Shown here: positions 42,801 to 51,428 of the stretch, piece after piece
Position numbering within the stretch: position 1 is the first letter of the stretch
Layout of the letters: each line of letters begins with the position of its first letter
Assembly (NCBI GenBank): GCA_903813345.2
Contig: CAIIXF020000005.1
Location: 4,040,356 to 4,104,355 of the forward strand
DNA length: 64,000 nt
Direction of reading: 5' to 3'
From: Owenia fusiformis
Taxonomy: Eukaryota; Annelida; Polychaeta; Sabellida; Oweniidae
The notes under the pieces: generated by a model
Told to the model about the DNA's origin: nothing
Database searches by the model: none
Seen by the model: only the letters and a program-made list of their open reading frames with translations
Position numbers and translations under genes: made by a program

Positions 42801-45800
42801 TAACTTTAGTGGTAGTAATTCATACCGTTTGACTTATATTCCAAATCAACTAACTACATTTGATTTAGCAAGGCTAAACCCCATTGTCCTGGGAATTGTC
42901 TTTATCTTTGTCGGATCATTCAGGTGAGAAATTTATGACGTAATTCAATTGTTCTCTCCGCCAACGGATGGAATTGGATGCTGATATTTTCTCAAAATAC
43001 AAGGTACTTTGACTGAATACCCTGACTACAATTTTTGTAATCTTTTTACAAAAAACTAACATAAGCATAATCATATTCCAAATAAAGAAATGTTGGAATT
43101 TAAAAAAAATCTATCGAGCCGTTTTTCTGTAGATTGAGATCTCCCGAGGGTAAAGTTAGTGTATGGTTTTCCCATAGGATTACATGTTAAATATGACAAT
43201 TTAATCAGTATAGGCTCCTCAAAAATACGATCTTTGAACCTTGCTTACTGTATCTAAACTTATTTTTTTCTGTTTAAAATTTCTACAGCATATGTACACC
43301 ATTTGTTTAAATACACTGTGCGATTTTCAGGAAAATCTATCGAGGATTATTTTTGGCTGACGGACCAGGTCCCACCTTAAAAGCATACATCAGTTAATAG
43401 GAAAATATGTAATGTAAAGCTTCCAAAGTTAACTAAAGGTTGCAATATTTATGTTTCACACCAACAATGGTCCAACATGTATGAACATCTACAGGTCTTT
43501 AATTTATTTATTATCTATTCTAAAATCTTATTCATTTAATATAAATTTAGGCTAAAAGGTACCCTTGTTAAAACAATTATAACCTAGGAGTAATGTGCAT
43601 GTAGAATATATTTCTCCTACAATGCGGGTTCAAGTCCCATTTGCCCATCCTGTAGTCTTATGAATATGATGACCTCTGACAGTTTATGATTTCCTATCAT
43701 CATAATATTATCCTTTGTAAGAATGAGATATTATGGTGAATATCAGATTGTTACAAACCTGTATTTGACTCTAACAATTCCCCTCCTTGCTTCAACATCA
43801 TATTTCAACAGATCCAGTGTTTGTAAACTTCCACCTGCCTATAAAAAATACAATATAAAATAAGGCAATTGTAAATTCTGAAGTCATATTCCACTATTCA
43901 GTGATAGAGAACGTCAAATGTGCAATACAGTTAGAGCTGCTAAATTAACTTATCCATGGCAATTTTATGTAGTCACAGTGACTCAATTTTTACTTCAGCA
44001 TCTCTTTAACACACTTTTCTAACAGTTAGACAAGGATCCTGATATCACAAAAAGTCCACTAAATGCAAGAATTTCTAAACTCAAATAAGCAATGAAAATA
44101 TGAGATTTAAATATGTTTCAGCCACCTATCTATTGGTTCCAGGCCTGTAGTAGGGATCCCGGGGTAAGGATTTGCCAGGGGGGCGCTCAATTTTCAATAA
44201 ATGTCAGGGGCTTCACTTTTGGTAACTTTGGCCCAAAATGGCCAAAAATCACTTGAAAATTACTTAGAATGAAGAAAACTTCATGATTTTGAAAGAGTTT
44301 TAAGCCAAGGGGGAGTTCAGCTCATGAGACTGGTTAGCCATTAACTTTGGATCAGATACAATTTTATTTAACTTACAGTTCCAAAGATATTCTTCAAGGC
44401 TTGTAGGATGACTGTCTTAAATCTGCCAGCAGGTAAAGTCACACCTCCATTCTGAATGTCACTGCAATTTGAAATTTACAACATGTTACACAATCAGTCA
44501 GACACATGACATAATTAGTAGAAATACAAATACAATTCACAACAATAATACTGAACAATCAGCAACAATACGGAACCAATTAGTAACAATACATAATCAG
44601 TAAAATTACACAACTGGACAGCAATATGCATATCATTAGACAATCAGTAACAAAAAAAGGACAACCATATCAAAATCTTATAAAAGAGTGTATGATTTGT
44701 ACATTATTAAGAAATACAAATACAATTAACAGCAACAATAAAGAACAATCAGCAACAATACCGAACCAATTAGTAACATACAGTACATAATCAGCAAAAT
44801 TATACAACTGGACATCAACATATCATCAGACAATCAGTAACAACTTATGAACAACCAAATACTGTAATAAAAATATTGTAAAAAAGAGTTTGATGTACAG
44901 GGTGAGCCAAAAAAGGTAATCCAAAGAAATCTTAATAACACAGTCATCCAGAGTTTTTTAGTCATATTTTGCACAATCGGACCTTGTTCAATGTTCTTTT
45001 ATTCTACTAAGCTTGATTGGTCTATTTCCAAAAGTCACTATTGCATGGTCATTTTATAACGGTTTAGTTTTGGTTACCTTTTTTGGCTTACCCTGTATAT
45101 GTACATTATCATGACTGAACCATTTAGCTGCTGTCAAAAAAATTTGAGAGTTTTCAGATGGTTTTGATGTAAAATGTAGCGATACCTAATATAAAGGAAG
45201 GACACATCTGCAAAACATGGTGGATGATTCCGTGAGAGCCAAAGATTCAATATTCTAGCTTTCAAAAGATCAAATTAAATGAATACTACAACCAATATTC
45301 ACCAAGAACACATCATACATTGTACCACGTGTTGAGAATGGGGAGTGATTTTTCACTCATTTAAAACAGCAATGGCTTTCATTTTGTGATGATACAATGA
45401 TCTCCCCAGGATTTTTTCTCAGGTGGGTGCAAAATTCTCATTTTCACAGTTCGGACCAAAATTGGTCAAAATATGCCAATTTTTCATGATTTTTCTCATT
45501 TAAAAGAGGGTGCAAATGGATTTTCAGGTGGGTGCAAGCCTTGCTTTAATGCTAGGGAGATCACTGTGATATTACTTATATTTTTCACTGTATATGTTAC
45601 ATGTTATGCAACATGTATTTTATTTTTCACAGATCAGTAAAATGTATTTCTTGTACTATAATCCTGATTCTTCAGTGCTTTCTGGTAACTGTTCCATTTG
45701 ACATTTTTATTGTACATAATACACATGTTCAAAGTGTTAGGCTAACTTACTAAGAGACATCAAGGTAGTAATAGGGTAATGGGCCTTTATTTATGATGCG

Positions 45801-45863
45801 GGTGTATGTTGGTAGCCTTGATCCTTCTAAAGATTCTGTACCATGGGTAGATCCATTCTCCAT
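24805..45863 (-). CDS. RPP14: Ribonuclease P/MRP protein subunit p14
   Basis: Small protein of the nuclear RNase P/MRP complex, acting in tRNA and rRNA processing. Five coding exons on the minus strand, all with GT-AG sites and matching phases: 45863-45751, 44461-44377, 43838-43759, 28262-28175 and 24861-24805 (TAG). The sum is 423 nt, 140 residues; human p14 is about 124. Motifs in order: YTRIINKGPLPYYYLDVS; DIQNGGVTLPAGRFK then ALKNIFGT; GSLQTLDLLKYD; VKVWSSLS and GVFRIHQ; VSSHLMSFAGNSR. These match p14 block by block, notably the KxWSSL and GNSR segments. Strong donors GTAAGT follow exons 1 and 2. Exon 1 has an untranslated leader back to an acceptor at 45876, so a noncoding first exon lies upstream, perhaps at 48372 or beyond. 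Intron 3 is 15.5 kb and holds the TIR gene and many transposons. Confidence 0.88.
25067..25238. mobile_element. Small inverted-repeat element
   Basis: Arms of about 45 bp: ATGCAACTTTCGGCTTTTGG at the left and its inverted near-copy ending AGCCGAAAGTTGCAT at the right, with ACTATTTTATG paired inside. About 170 bp in all, no coding content. It lies in RPP14 intron 4. No clear target duplication. Confidence 0.75.
25330..25460. repeat. Cluster of short palindromes
   Basis: GATATCTGCACGACG faces its inverted copy GCTCGTGCAGATACC. It is followed by a perfect 16-bp palindrome CATACGGCGCCGTATG at 25444-25459. The block AGGATATCCTATGATTT at the left also begins the palindrome at 57620, so these are related elements. 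Confidence 0.7.
25692..27909 (-). pseudogene. 5'-truncated non-LTR retrotransposon (endonuclease end, linker, reverse transcriptase)
   Basis: Minus-strand LINE fragment of the CR1/jockey type. The copy begins at SDHLPCYA, the catalytic end motif of an apurinic-type endonuclease, so 5' truncation fell almost on that motif (27909). A linker frame runs to about 27345. There a run of seven T on the element strand (plus-strand A-run 27346-27352) shifts the frame, and the reverse transcriptase frame continues to the stop at 25692. RT motifs are intact: NYRPISLLSVFSKVLE, QFGFRKNRST, FIDLSKAFDTVNH, GVPQGSILGP and the catalytic FADDTNLL. The long frame from 27458 has an in-frame Met that is not a true start. 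Only one indel separates the linker and RT, so the copy is fairly young. The 3' untranslated part probably runs to about 25465. Confidence 0.9.
28290..28440 (+). mobile_element. Single-copy member of the CACCAACC dispersed repeat
   Basis: GGCATTAACATGAAAAATGT, CACCACCTGCCATTTGTTAT, AACACCAAC twice and AAAAGTTGGAGAATATAAGA appear in the same order as the inverted copy at 60520-60660. The right half also matches the flank of the 40-bp array at 23430-23945. It lies immediately upstream of RPP14 coding exon 4 on the transcript. Confidence 0.75.
28560..29040 (+). pseudogene. LINE reverse transcriptase, N-terminal half (broken)
   Basis: Plus-strand RT of a second family. LNPSKATGPDLIPTRVLKEC and WKHANVTAIYKK are in one frame. 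After an A-run at 28847-28853 the frame shifts to EAVNYRPVSLTSVPCKIMEH. A small deletion near 28935 removes the segment before QHGFRLKHSYETELV. The sequence reads to IARALDNN and then stops abruptly at about 29040, where an unrelated repeat begins. The next expected RT block, DFSKAFDTV, is found at 34785 on the same strand. I therefore regard 28560-29040 and 34785-35760 as one copy interrupted by about 5.7 kb. Confidence 0.85.
29041..29385. mobile_element. Left copy of the ACTAGACAACAGCAA repeat
   Basis: Starts CTAGACAACAGCAATACCAA, then AGCGTAGCAAATCCCATCGA. It carries two tandem copies (29090-29235, 29236-29370) of a block with AAAATGGCCACCTTCTACCA and CAAATATGAACAAAATCGCT. The same element in the same orientation lies at 34034-34784. 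Open frames here are accidental. Confidence 0.8.
29455..29545. mobile_element. Fragment of a hAT-type MITE
   Basis: TTTTGCCAAGGGGGGGG followed by CAGTTTTTATCAATTTCA and a second G-run matches the interior of the element at 21779-21998, without clear ends. Confidence 0.45.
29771..30363. mobile_element. TTAA-flanked MITE with ~190-bp arms
   Basis: A 593-bp inverted-repeat element flanked by TTAA at 29767-29770 and 30364-30367. The left end AGGAGTATTCCTTGCCAGAC is inverted at the right end. The arms pair over nearly 200 bp, including GAAGTGATGTCATCGACTCT near 29941 against its complement near 30182. No ORF. The TTAA duplication suggests piggyBac-type mobilisation. Confidence 0.85.
31759..33051 (-). 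CDS. Intronless TIR-domain protein with C-terminal membrane segments
   Basis: Single 430-residue frame starting at an ATG in ideal context (TTACCATGG) at 33051; a longer frame to 33060 begins with TTG and is not the start. The TIR domain spans about residues 40-172: YHIFFSHSSVDKRWV (strand A), DDRDFLPGRTSIYEINRAI (BB loop) and SRWCQTEV. Glu88 in YEINRAI sits where NAD-cleaving TIR domains carry their catalytic Glu (six after the Gly of PG), so NADase activity is possible. Two hydrophobic segments, about residues 260-287 and 291-319, follow, then about 110 polar residues. There is no signal peptide, death domain or leucine-rich repeat, so it is not a Toll receptor or MyD88. The stop codon overlaps an AATAAA hexamer. 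It lies on the same strand within RPP14 intron 3. Role in innate signalling is inferred from the domain only. Confidence 0.85.
   Translation of the reverse strand: MATGYQETDHLIVNMENGDQHEIVHELLDNLGDKQLPNGKEYHIFFSHSSVDKRWVLEMVRILEAPPYNLICCYDDRDFLPGRTSIYEINRAIISSMKTVLVFTPEAVKSRWCQTEVDTAITAAYDNLIDIIPVKLRPCVLPDTLKHINYLDVSHLDKNQATERILQAVAKDEKEPELPPQVQRNMVTNGSYFNIETKLQNCSSVLDTTVADMKMGLDVRGIALNDLETADIIDSINSSPLMRHACVLRVNATCLPDHFTIQCILIFTFILLDLFGSLILSLIFGILDSRLLFMVIIPIPLFTFVILPVIGLPLCNTLLKISFRNMLRKISIDSVVNKNVIFTVMYKNRNPVLAAMKYDIAMCLEYIVNEKINDNPELEIEAYKLKVMKQHLFDYAVSIQSGTQKATVVRHVVAYEQMCFCQFVQKQERQ
33300..33500. mobile_element. Relic with AACCTGTCTAATCTGAACAC motif
   Basis: The motif AACCTGTCTAATCTGAACAC and a looser version near 33330 (TTTACCTGAATACCTCGCTA) resemble pogo-type termini and their inner repeats, as at 20619. 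No transposase frame. The stretch 33500-34030 holds nothing else I can name. Confidence 0.4.
34034..34784. mobile_element. Right, fuller copy of the ACTAGACAACAGCAA repeat
   Basis: Direct-orientation copy of the element at 29041-29385, again with tandem blocks (34140-34280, 34281-34400). It extends further to ACGGACGGACAGACGGACAG near 34697 and ends just before the resumed LINE frame at 34785. The GGACGGACAGACGGAC tail is common in dispersed repeats of marine invertebrates; I cannot name the family. Confidence 0.75.
34785..35760 (+). pseudogene. LINE reverse transcriptase, C-terminal half (broken)
   Basis: Resumes at DFSKAFDTVAHECLL, exactly where the fragment ending at 29040 leaves off. A frameshift lies near 34908, then SGVPQGTVLGPLCFLVYIND and the catalytic LFADDSLLF follow. 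At 35446-35448 a TAG stands where the family has Trp (LEYASSA then DPYRQKD), so one nonsense change ended the frame. LEQVQRRAARFV and the rest of the C-terminal region continue to 35760. Catalytic residues are present but the copy is dead. Confidence 0.88.
36168..36287. repeat. Inverted repeat, 29-bp arms
   Basis: TTTTCACATAGAGCATAACA and the following AGTCTCCA pair with the inverted near-copy at 36258-36287. It lies just upstream of the zinc-finger-like exon at 36337. Confidence 0.65.
36337..36563 (+). CDS. First exon with a C2-C2 zinc-finger-like motif
   Basis: An open frame beginning ATGGCC after AAA and ending at a good donor, ACG/GTAAGAG (36564). The 75 complete codons hold CCICRKQ, a basic SPRKRRK stretch, then IICNNCR. 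That gives two Cys-x2-Cys pairs about 30 residues apart, as in a short zinc-binding module. I do not recognise the protein and found no downstream exon with matching phase, so it may be the start of a transposon-derived gene or a broken one. It lies antisense within RPP14 intron 3. Confidence 0.45.
36690..37345. repeat. Degenerate TTGGGTGATATTG minisatellite
   Basis: Many imperfect copies of ATTGGGCTGATATTTGGGTG and GATATTGCTATCATATTGGG, with no fixed period. The pattern fades towards both ends. No coding content. Confidence 0.85.
37376..37517. repeat. 142-bp palindrome
   Basis: TGGAATATGAATTTTATCCT at the left pairs with its inverted near-copy ending at 37517, and AAAATATGATATTGGC pairs inside. 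The tip is AGGGCGACAGCCAGAG. It would fold into one long hairpin. Confidence 0.85.
39046..39940. mobile_element. Nested 895-bp element with 20-bp inverted ends
   Basis: GCACGGACCTGGGGACAATT at 39046 is inverted at 39921-39940 with one mismatch. Both ends are bordered by GACGT (39041-39045 and 39941-39945), a possible 5-bp target duplication. No coding frame supported. Confidence 0.75.
41715..42573 (+). mobile_element. hAT transposon relic with C-terminal dimerisation domain
   Basis: Ends CAGTGGCGTAGCTACG (41715) and its inverted form ending CGCCTCTG (42573) are typical hAT/Zaphod termini. Direct repeats CAACG flank it (41710-41714, 42574-42578), shorter than the usual 8-bp hAT duplication. 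The frame 41882-42100 reads TLPVSTCVAERSFSSLKRIK then LRSTMNEERLSSL, the conserved hAT dimerisation region, ending at a stop. The rest of the transposase is missing, so this is an internally deleted copy. Confidence 0.9.
44140..44330. mobile_element. Decayed hAT-type MITE
   Basis: CAGGCCTGTAGTAGGG, then GATTTGCCAGGGGGGCGCTC and ACTTCATGATTTTGAAAGAG match the layout of 21779-21998. The right terminus is lost. Confidence 0.6.
44521..44897. repeat. 190-bp tandem duplication
   Basis: GAAATACAAATACAATT through CAATCAGTAACAA occurs twice (44521-44710 and 44711-44897), about 85-90 percent alike. It lies in RPP14 intron 1, 60 bp from coding exon 2. Confidence 0.85.
44898..45095. mobile_element. 198-bp TA-flanked MITE
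   Basis: CAGGGTGAGCCAAAAAAGGT at 44898 is inverted at the right end (45072-45095), with TA on both sides (44896-44897, 45096-45097). Typical of mariner/Tc1-type non-autonomous elements. Confidence 0.85.
45395..45566. mobile_element. 172-bp hAT-like MITE
   Basis: CAATGATCTCCCCAG at 45395 is inverted as CTAGGGAGATCACTG ending at 45566. Flanks TGATGATA and TGATATTA match at six of eight positions, consistent with an aged 8-bp hAT duplication. The interior has two copies of TCAGGTGGGTGCAA. Confidence 0.75.
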
Positions 45864-46473
45864 TGTGAATTTATCCTAAAAAGTAAAATGTAAATCATGT
45901 AAATAAAATTCCCAACTGTCTGTATACTGTATATACCACAGTACCACTGGTGGATCCAGGGGAGGGGCCCCTGGGGCCTAGGCCCTTTCAACCGAACCCT
46001 CCATCGTCATCAATAGCCGTCTGTCTTTAATAACGACAGGGGGTGTTCGCTAATATTTGTTTTATGAAAGAAATAAAAATTAAAGCAATTAAATGCAGTG
46101 ATAAAAATGCACTGGCTCCAAAAAAGATTAAATAATGGCAGATGTAGACAGATGGATGAACTTACATTACATACGAAGATCAATGGAGGTATATTAATTA
46201 TATTTTTCACTTGAAGAATACCAATTGTTCAACAGAGGTAGCATAAAGATTAAGAAAACTAATAGGGTTTCATGATCAATACGACCTAAGCAGTGATAAC
46301 TATAGCTATGATCAGCGTAAGGCCATGTTTACCATGCTTAGAATAAGATAAGCAAAATATATTGTATTAGGAAATCAGAAAATTTCAATTTGAAGTTTAT
46401 TTTCTCTGTGCTCTGGCATTAATCTGGTAATATTTAGGGATGCTTTCGGAATGCTCAAACAAGCCTCCCCCTA

Positions 46474-47795
46474 CAGTAAAATTTTAAATGTTTGGAACTA
46501 CGTTGAACTTAACAAATCAAATGACTATATTGCAACAGTATATAAAAAAAATAGAAACATATTTACTAACTTTTGTATATTTCAGATAGTTATGTATAAT
46601 GTGCAGCAAAGCTGTGGCCTTTTGTAATCTAGGGAGTTTCAGCCATGTTAATTTTTCCGAAAATAACATGGCAGAGAACCATCAAAATATAAGAGGGCAC
46701 AGATAAAGACGGAGACATTAATAAACTTCAACCATCAAAAGTTGTCACATTGAGCTAAATTCTAAGTTTCATGTCTCAAACTCTCCCAAGCGGTAGAAAA
46801 ATAATTCCTGTTCACTCTAAGTAGCACAATAAATGAATCCAAAGCTTCATACCTGCAAATGATAGATAAATTCCTACCAAATCGAACGAATGTTTTCATG
46901 GATCGCCATGTTTGTGATCCAAGGAGGATTGACTCCCGGAAAGCAACGTCAGTTAACCGTATTTACTCGTGACAGGTTTCAAAATGGCAGAACAGCATTT
47001 TGAAAGCTGACACGCATCATGTTGCATTCTGGGAGTCAATCCTCCTTGCGGCGTAATCGGGCTCTAAAATCATCTCAACATTTGAAGAGTCAGCATTGAC
47101 ATGTGAATATCACTTCAAATTTTAAAGTCCTATTTGTCATTATGGACACACATTCCACTATATTTGTGCATTACGGGACGGAGAAAATAGAGCACTCAAT
47201 TCACTGAGGTAAGATTTATGACATATGTGACAGAATGTCTTTTTCATAGTGTTAGAGTCCATTTCACTGCTTCATTTCGTCAGTAGAACGGCAAATATAA
47301 GACATTGGGAGACCATTGTGCAATAATATATGGAAAAGTATATTCATAATGTACATGAATGACATTTGTATATCTTGGATTACTTCTAGTTTGGCTTATA
47401 AAGTGTGTGGCCTCTTATATTTGGATATTTCTCTGCCATGTTATTTTCAATAAGATTAACATGGCTGAAATTCTTCAAATTACAAGACAGCACAACCTTA
47501 TTGCACAAAAAACTAAAAAATCTGAAATATACATATGTCATTCATGTACATTATGAATATACTTTTCCATATATTATTGCACAATGATCTCCCAATTTCT
47601 TATTTTTGCCGTTCTACTGACGAAATGAAGCAATGAAATGGACTCTAGTCATTATTTATGTACACCACTTTATGATAGAAAGTATACAAAAGTTAGGACA
47701 TGTATGAATGTTTCTATTCTTACATTAGTGTTTCAATATGGTCCTTTGCTTATTTTTTAAATTTAAAGTAGTTCCAAACATTTAAAATTTTACTG
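46474..47795. mobile_element. 1.3-kb TA-flanked element with interleaved palindromes
   Basis: Ends CAGTAAAATTTTAAATGTTT are inverted, with TA at 46472-46473 and 47796-47797. Inside are further inverted pairs: 46919-46940 with 47028-47050 (AAGGAGGATTGACTCCC), 47266-47390 with 47515-47644, and CCATGTTA blocks at 46640 and 47435. The pairs interleave rather than nest, so more than one folded form is possible. No coding frame. Confidence 0.8.
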
Positions 47796-47797
47796 TA

Positions 47798-50493
47798 GAG
47801 TCAATACGTCCAAATCCAAACAGGGGGGTAAACACGAACGGGTTCCAAATAATGGCAAGCAGATCATTGAATTGAATAATAGTACCTCTACATAATATTT
47901 ATAGCCTGAAAGATACAATATAATGATGTATACCAACAATCTTACAATAAAATAATCAATTATGATGATTTAGGTGTTTGGAATTACCCCCATGCTAGTG
48001 TTTGGAATTACCGCCACAAACTCTGTGCGTTTAAATAAATAGATGTCAGTAATAAATGATTTAAATTTGGGTTTCTTGATATGCAGGGGTGACAGGATCC
48101 AGTATCATAAGTTAAGGGTATCATATAATGATATACCATCAATCTAATAATTAAAACAATTAAGTTTACACTCTGTTAAGCATGATAAAAGGCAAGAAGT
48201 TTAGTTAGAAATAAAAGAGTTATCTCATGAATGGGACCGTTACATAGCTCCTAAAAGGTAGAAGACACTAAATGGTGTAACACTATAAGCTGAATTTTGT
48301 CCACATAGAGCATGTGCACAATACTAAAGACATGTAAAATTGAACTGTCAAAAGAACTGAAATATACTTACCAGCTCGCCTCTTCCGGAAGTCATGATAC
48401 GTTATGGTGTAACTACGGTAATTAATTTTAAAATATTGAAAAAATCACAAAATACAAGTTCTGAGGTATATATCGCCATTTTTAAGCGAATTAGCCCATA
48501 CTATGACTATATATTCGCACCCCCATATACAGATATATATAAACTTCATCTTCACAATAGATTGAGCTTCTTTCAAATTTCCATTTTTTGAGATAAGTGC
48601 CATTTTCTTACAATTCAAGCCGTAAAAATAGTTGGAAAGTGCTTCCCAGTTGAGGTTAATGGCTTTTATACTTACATTAATGTATGGAGCACTTAAAATG
48701 TACTTAGAATCGTATAAATAGCTCTATTCTGTGAGATTTATTTTTGTTTTTATTTTTATATTTTTCTCACCTCATAATTGAAGAGCTCCGCTGTTGATTT
48801 ACATTCAGTTACACGTATTTCCTTGAAAATTCGCCATGATTGGAACAAATGATGGTTGGTTTATGTTTTATTCATTTAGTTTGTATTTGAATCTAGCTAC
48901 TTAAACACAAAACATGTCTTCGTGTTATGCTAAAGAGCAAAGATCGCGAATTCTAGGTGAAGGCAATTATTTTGCACAAGTCATATCCTGATTGCATCAT
49001 AGTTTTTGTACTAGTCACATCCTGATTGCATCAGCCAATTCACGTGATTTACAGTTTACACATGGTTTCAATATACATGTTATACTACTTCCGGGTAGGG
49101 TAGTGTTTTTTATACTTTAAAAACGAAGCCATTTCGATCAGTTTTTATAATCCTTGGTAGAACTGAGAGGTATTACAATACATATTTAAATTAATACACA
49201 TGAGTGTATTTGATGAACTCTCAAAAAATAAAACCCACAATAATATATTTTTTATTCACAATTTCATGTCATTGTTTCTAACAAGTCACCTCTTTCTCTC
49301 TTTTCTTTATTTTTGTCAACAGTCAAAATCGGAATTTAAGACTTGGTTTCTTTACAAGCTCTGCTTCTGTAAATACTAAATAACATGAAAAATGTTAAAC
49401 CTTACATCCTACACTTATTTGATATGAAATAGGCGATCATTGATATCATTTTTGTGCTGTTAAGTGTGGATCTTTTAATTTTTTAGTCAAACTTGATCGC
49501 TGATCTCTGTCGATGTGACGTCACGCATTAAGTATGCACGCATGGGCAGTACAATGGTACCAGTACAATACATAAGGCAATATGGCGTCTTAGGCCTATA
49601 CATGAGCCAGAATGGAGGTCTGCAAGTTGAAATGAATATGTTTGTTTATGCATCAATCGATCACACATATAATCCAGACAATCTTTCAAATCATATACTT
49701 AACATTGTAATGGATTTATTTATTTTGTGAGCTAACGTTCCCTTTAATTTTCATTGGTGAAGCAATGATTTTACCTAAAATGAGTCCCTGTCTTTGCATA
49801 GTGATATTTAAAAATCGAGAAGCAAAACCTATGTTGAATATACTGTGTATTGATGAAGTTTATATATAGCCTAGGGGAACTCAAAAATATTGTTATTATA
49901 TGGGCAAATTCGCTCGAAAATGGTTGTACACCCTAGAAATTGAATGTTGTTGATTTTTTCAATATTTTAAAATTAATTACCGTAGTTACACCATAACGTA
50001 TCATAACTTCCGGTAGAGGCGAGCTGGTGAGTAATTTCTATTATTTTGACAGTTCAATTTTACATGTCTTTAGTATTGTGCACATGCTCTATGTGGACAA
50101 AATTCAGCTTATAGTGTTACACCATTTAGTGTCTTCTACCTTTTAGGAGCCATGTAAGGGTCCCATTCATGAGATAACTCTTTTATTTCTAACTAAACTT
50201 CTTGCCTTTTATCATGCTTAACAGAGTGTAAGTTAAGTGTTTGGAATCACCCCCATGCAAGTGTTCGGATTTACCCCCCAAAAAACTCCTGTTCGGAATT
50301 ACCCCCCTAAAATACCTTCTAGTAAAAATGGAATAACCCAGATATTTTTTACAATTTTTCGTAATTTTTTCTGCAAATGCATTCTACAGTGGATAATACA
50401 CATAATATATATAGAATCATAGCATAGATGTGCAGTACAGCCAAGCTAACTACATTTTTTGATGGGGGTGTTTGGAAATAGACGTACTGACTC
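47798..50493. mobile_element. 2.7-kb TA-flanked inverted-repeat element
   Basis: Ends GAGTCAATACGTCC and its inverted near-copy GACGTACTGACTC, with TA at 47796-47797 (shared with the previous element) and 50494-50495. Long arms of about 280 bp (48170-48450 and 49955-50230) are roughly 90 percent identical. No transposase frame. Each arm contains an ACTTCCGG motif followed by a splice donor pointing outwards. Confidence 0.82.
48372..48410 (-). promoter_or_regulatory. Candidate 5' exon end and ETS-like motif for RPP14
   Basis: On the minus strand, CATGACTTCCGGAAGAGGCG is followed by AGCTG and a strong donor GTAAGTATA. ACTTCCGG is an ETS-type core common at housekeeping promoters. The next acceptor downstream on this strand that leads into coding sequence is that of RPP14 coding exon 1 (45876). 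Assignment to RPP14 is inference. Confidence 0.3.
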
Positions 50494-50749
50494 TAAGCTT
50501 AGAAAATTGTTGAGCCTAAAAATCTCTGGATTCGGATGGTAATGAAAAAAATCCTCTAACTTCAAAGTAGGCCTACACATAATTCATAAGTTCATAAGAA
50601 ATAGGTGATTTCTTACCCGTCTACCATACCCTTCCAAAGTAATTAATTTACTGATTTACTGGAGAAAACATCAAGCATTGGGAAAAGTTAATTTTTTTAA
50701 TTTTCGAAAATGTGTTTTCTCTGTAAGAACTGCTAACTTTATTTTCGAT

Positions 50750-50836
50750 ATAGCGATATAAAGCGCCATCTTACGGCAATTTTGGCGTCGTGGCCTTATC
50801 TGATTGGTTGAAATTCGGCATGAAATTGGAAGGTAA
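50750..50836. promoter_or_regulatory. Candidate housekeeping promoter with plus-strand donor
   Basis: On the minus strand CCAATCAG and AAGATGGCGC (YY1-like) lie close together. On the plus strand AAATTGGAAG is followed by a donor GTAAGAAA at about 50834. CRELD exon 1 at 53083 has an acceptor-like CTTATAATACAG, so this may be its noncoding first exon. Confidence 0.3.
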
Positions 50837-51428
50837 GAAAAATAATTTTCTCTGCATTTTCTAGAATATTTACGTAACAAGTATGTATTTATGATGATTT
50901 TGAAATCTCTTAGCCAAATTGTTAGTCGAAAAGTTCATATGAAAAATATTTCTCTGATCGTCTTTCGTGATGAGACGAAAATAATGATTTTGCAAATAGG
51001 GGGCCTAATAGTCTACTTTTGGAAAATCTGTGTTTGTTGTCTCATTTCTCAGTGTTCTCTTTCAACTTGAAAGGTTTAAAATTCAAGTCTCTTAGTTTTT
51101 TCAACTTCAAAATTTGAATGGTACTGTAGCTGTAAGCTAAACCTTCAGTCTCAGTAGCCGACCTCAATAAATTCCTGAATCATAGAATGCCCATGCCTGA
51201 ATTTGGCGTCATCGTCACGATCTCACAATTGTACGCAAGCACACAAAGCATGGAATATCCTCAAGTGGAGACTGCACTTTAACTGAAGAAGATGTAATCA
51301 AGCTTCAAACCCTTGGCCTTGTAACCCCCCTCAAATTGCATACACCACCGCCCGATCACCCAATGTAAAGTAGATACAGGTTACTCACTTCGAGAGCCAT
51401 GTTAGATTTTGAAACTTATGGCTTTCAA

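Larger units (their letters stand above)
38502..43376. mobile_element. 4.9-kb TTAA-flanked element (piggyBac-like by target site)
   Basis: Ends are inverted 20-21-bp copies: GGTGGGACCCAGTCCGTCAG at 38502 and CTGACGGACCAGGTCCCACC ending at 43376. Both are bordered by TTAA (38498-38501 and 43377-43380). I found no transposase-like frame. The interior hosts a hAT relic (41715-42573) and another inverted-repeat element (39046-39940), so it served as a landing site. It may be a non-autonomous piggyBac relative that lost its gene. Confidence 0.75.

Noticed and set aside
43620-43645. tRNA-like B box (GGGTTCAAGTCCC)
   Set aside because: The T-stem pairs at only three of five positions and no A box or acceptor stem could be built, so no tRNA gene is called.
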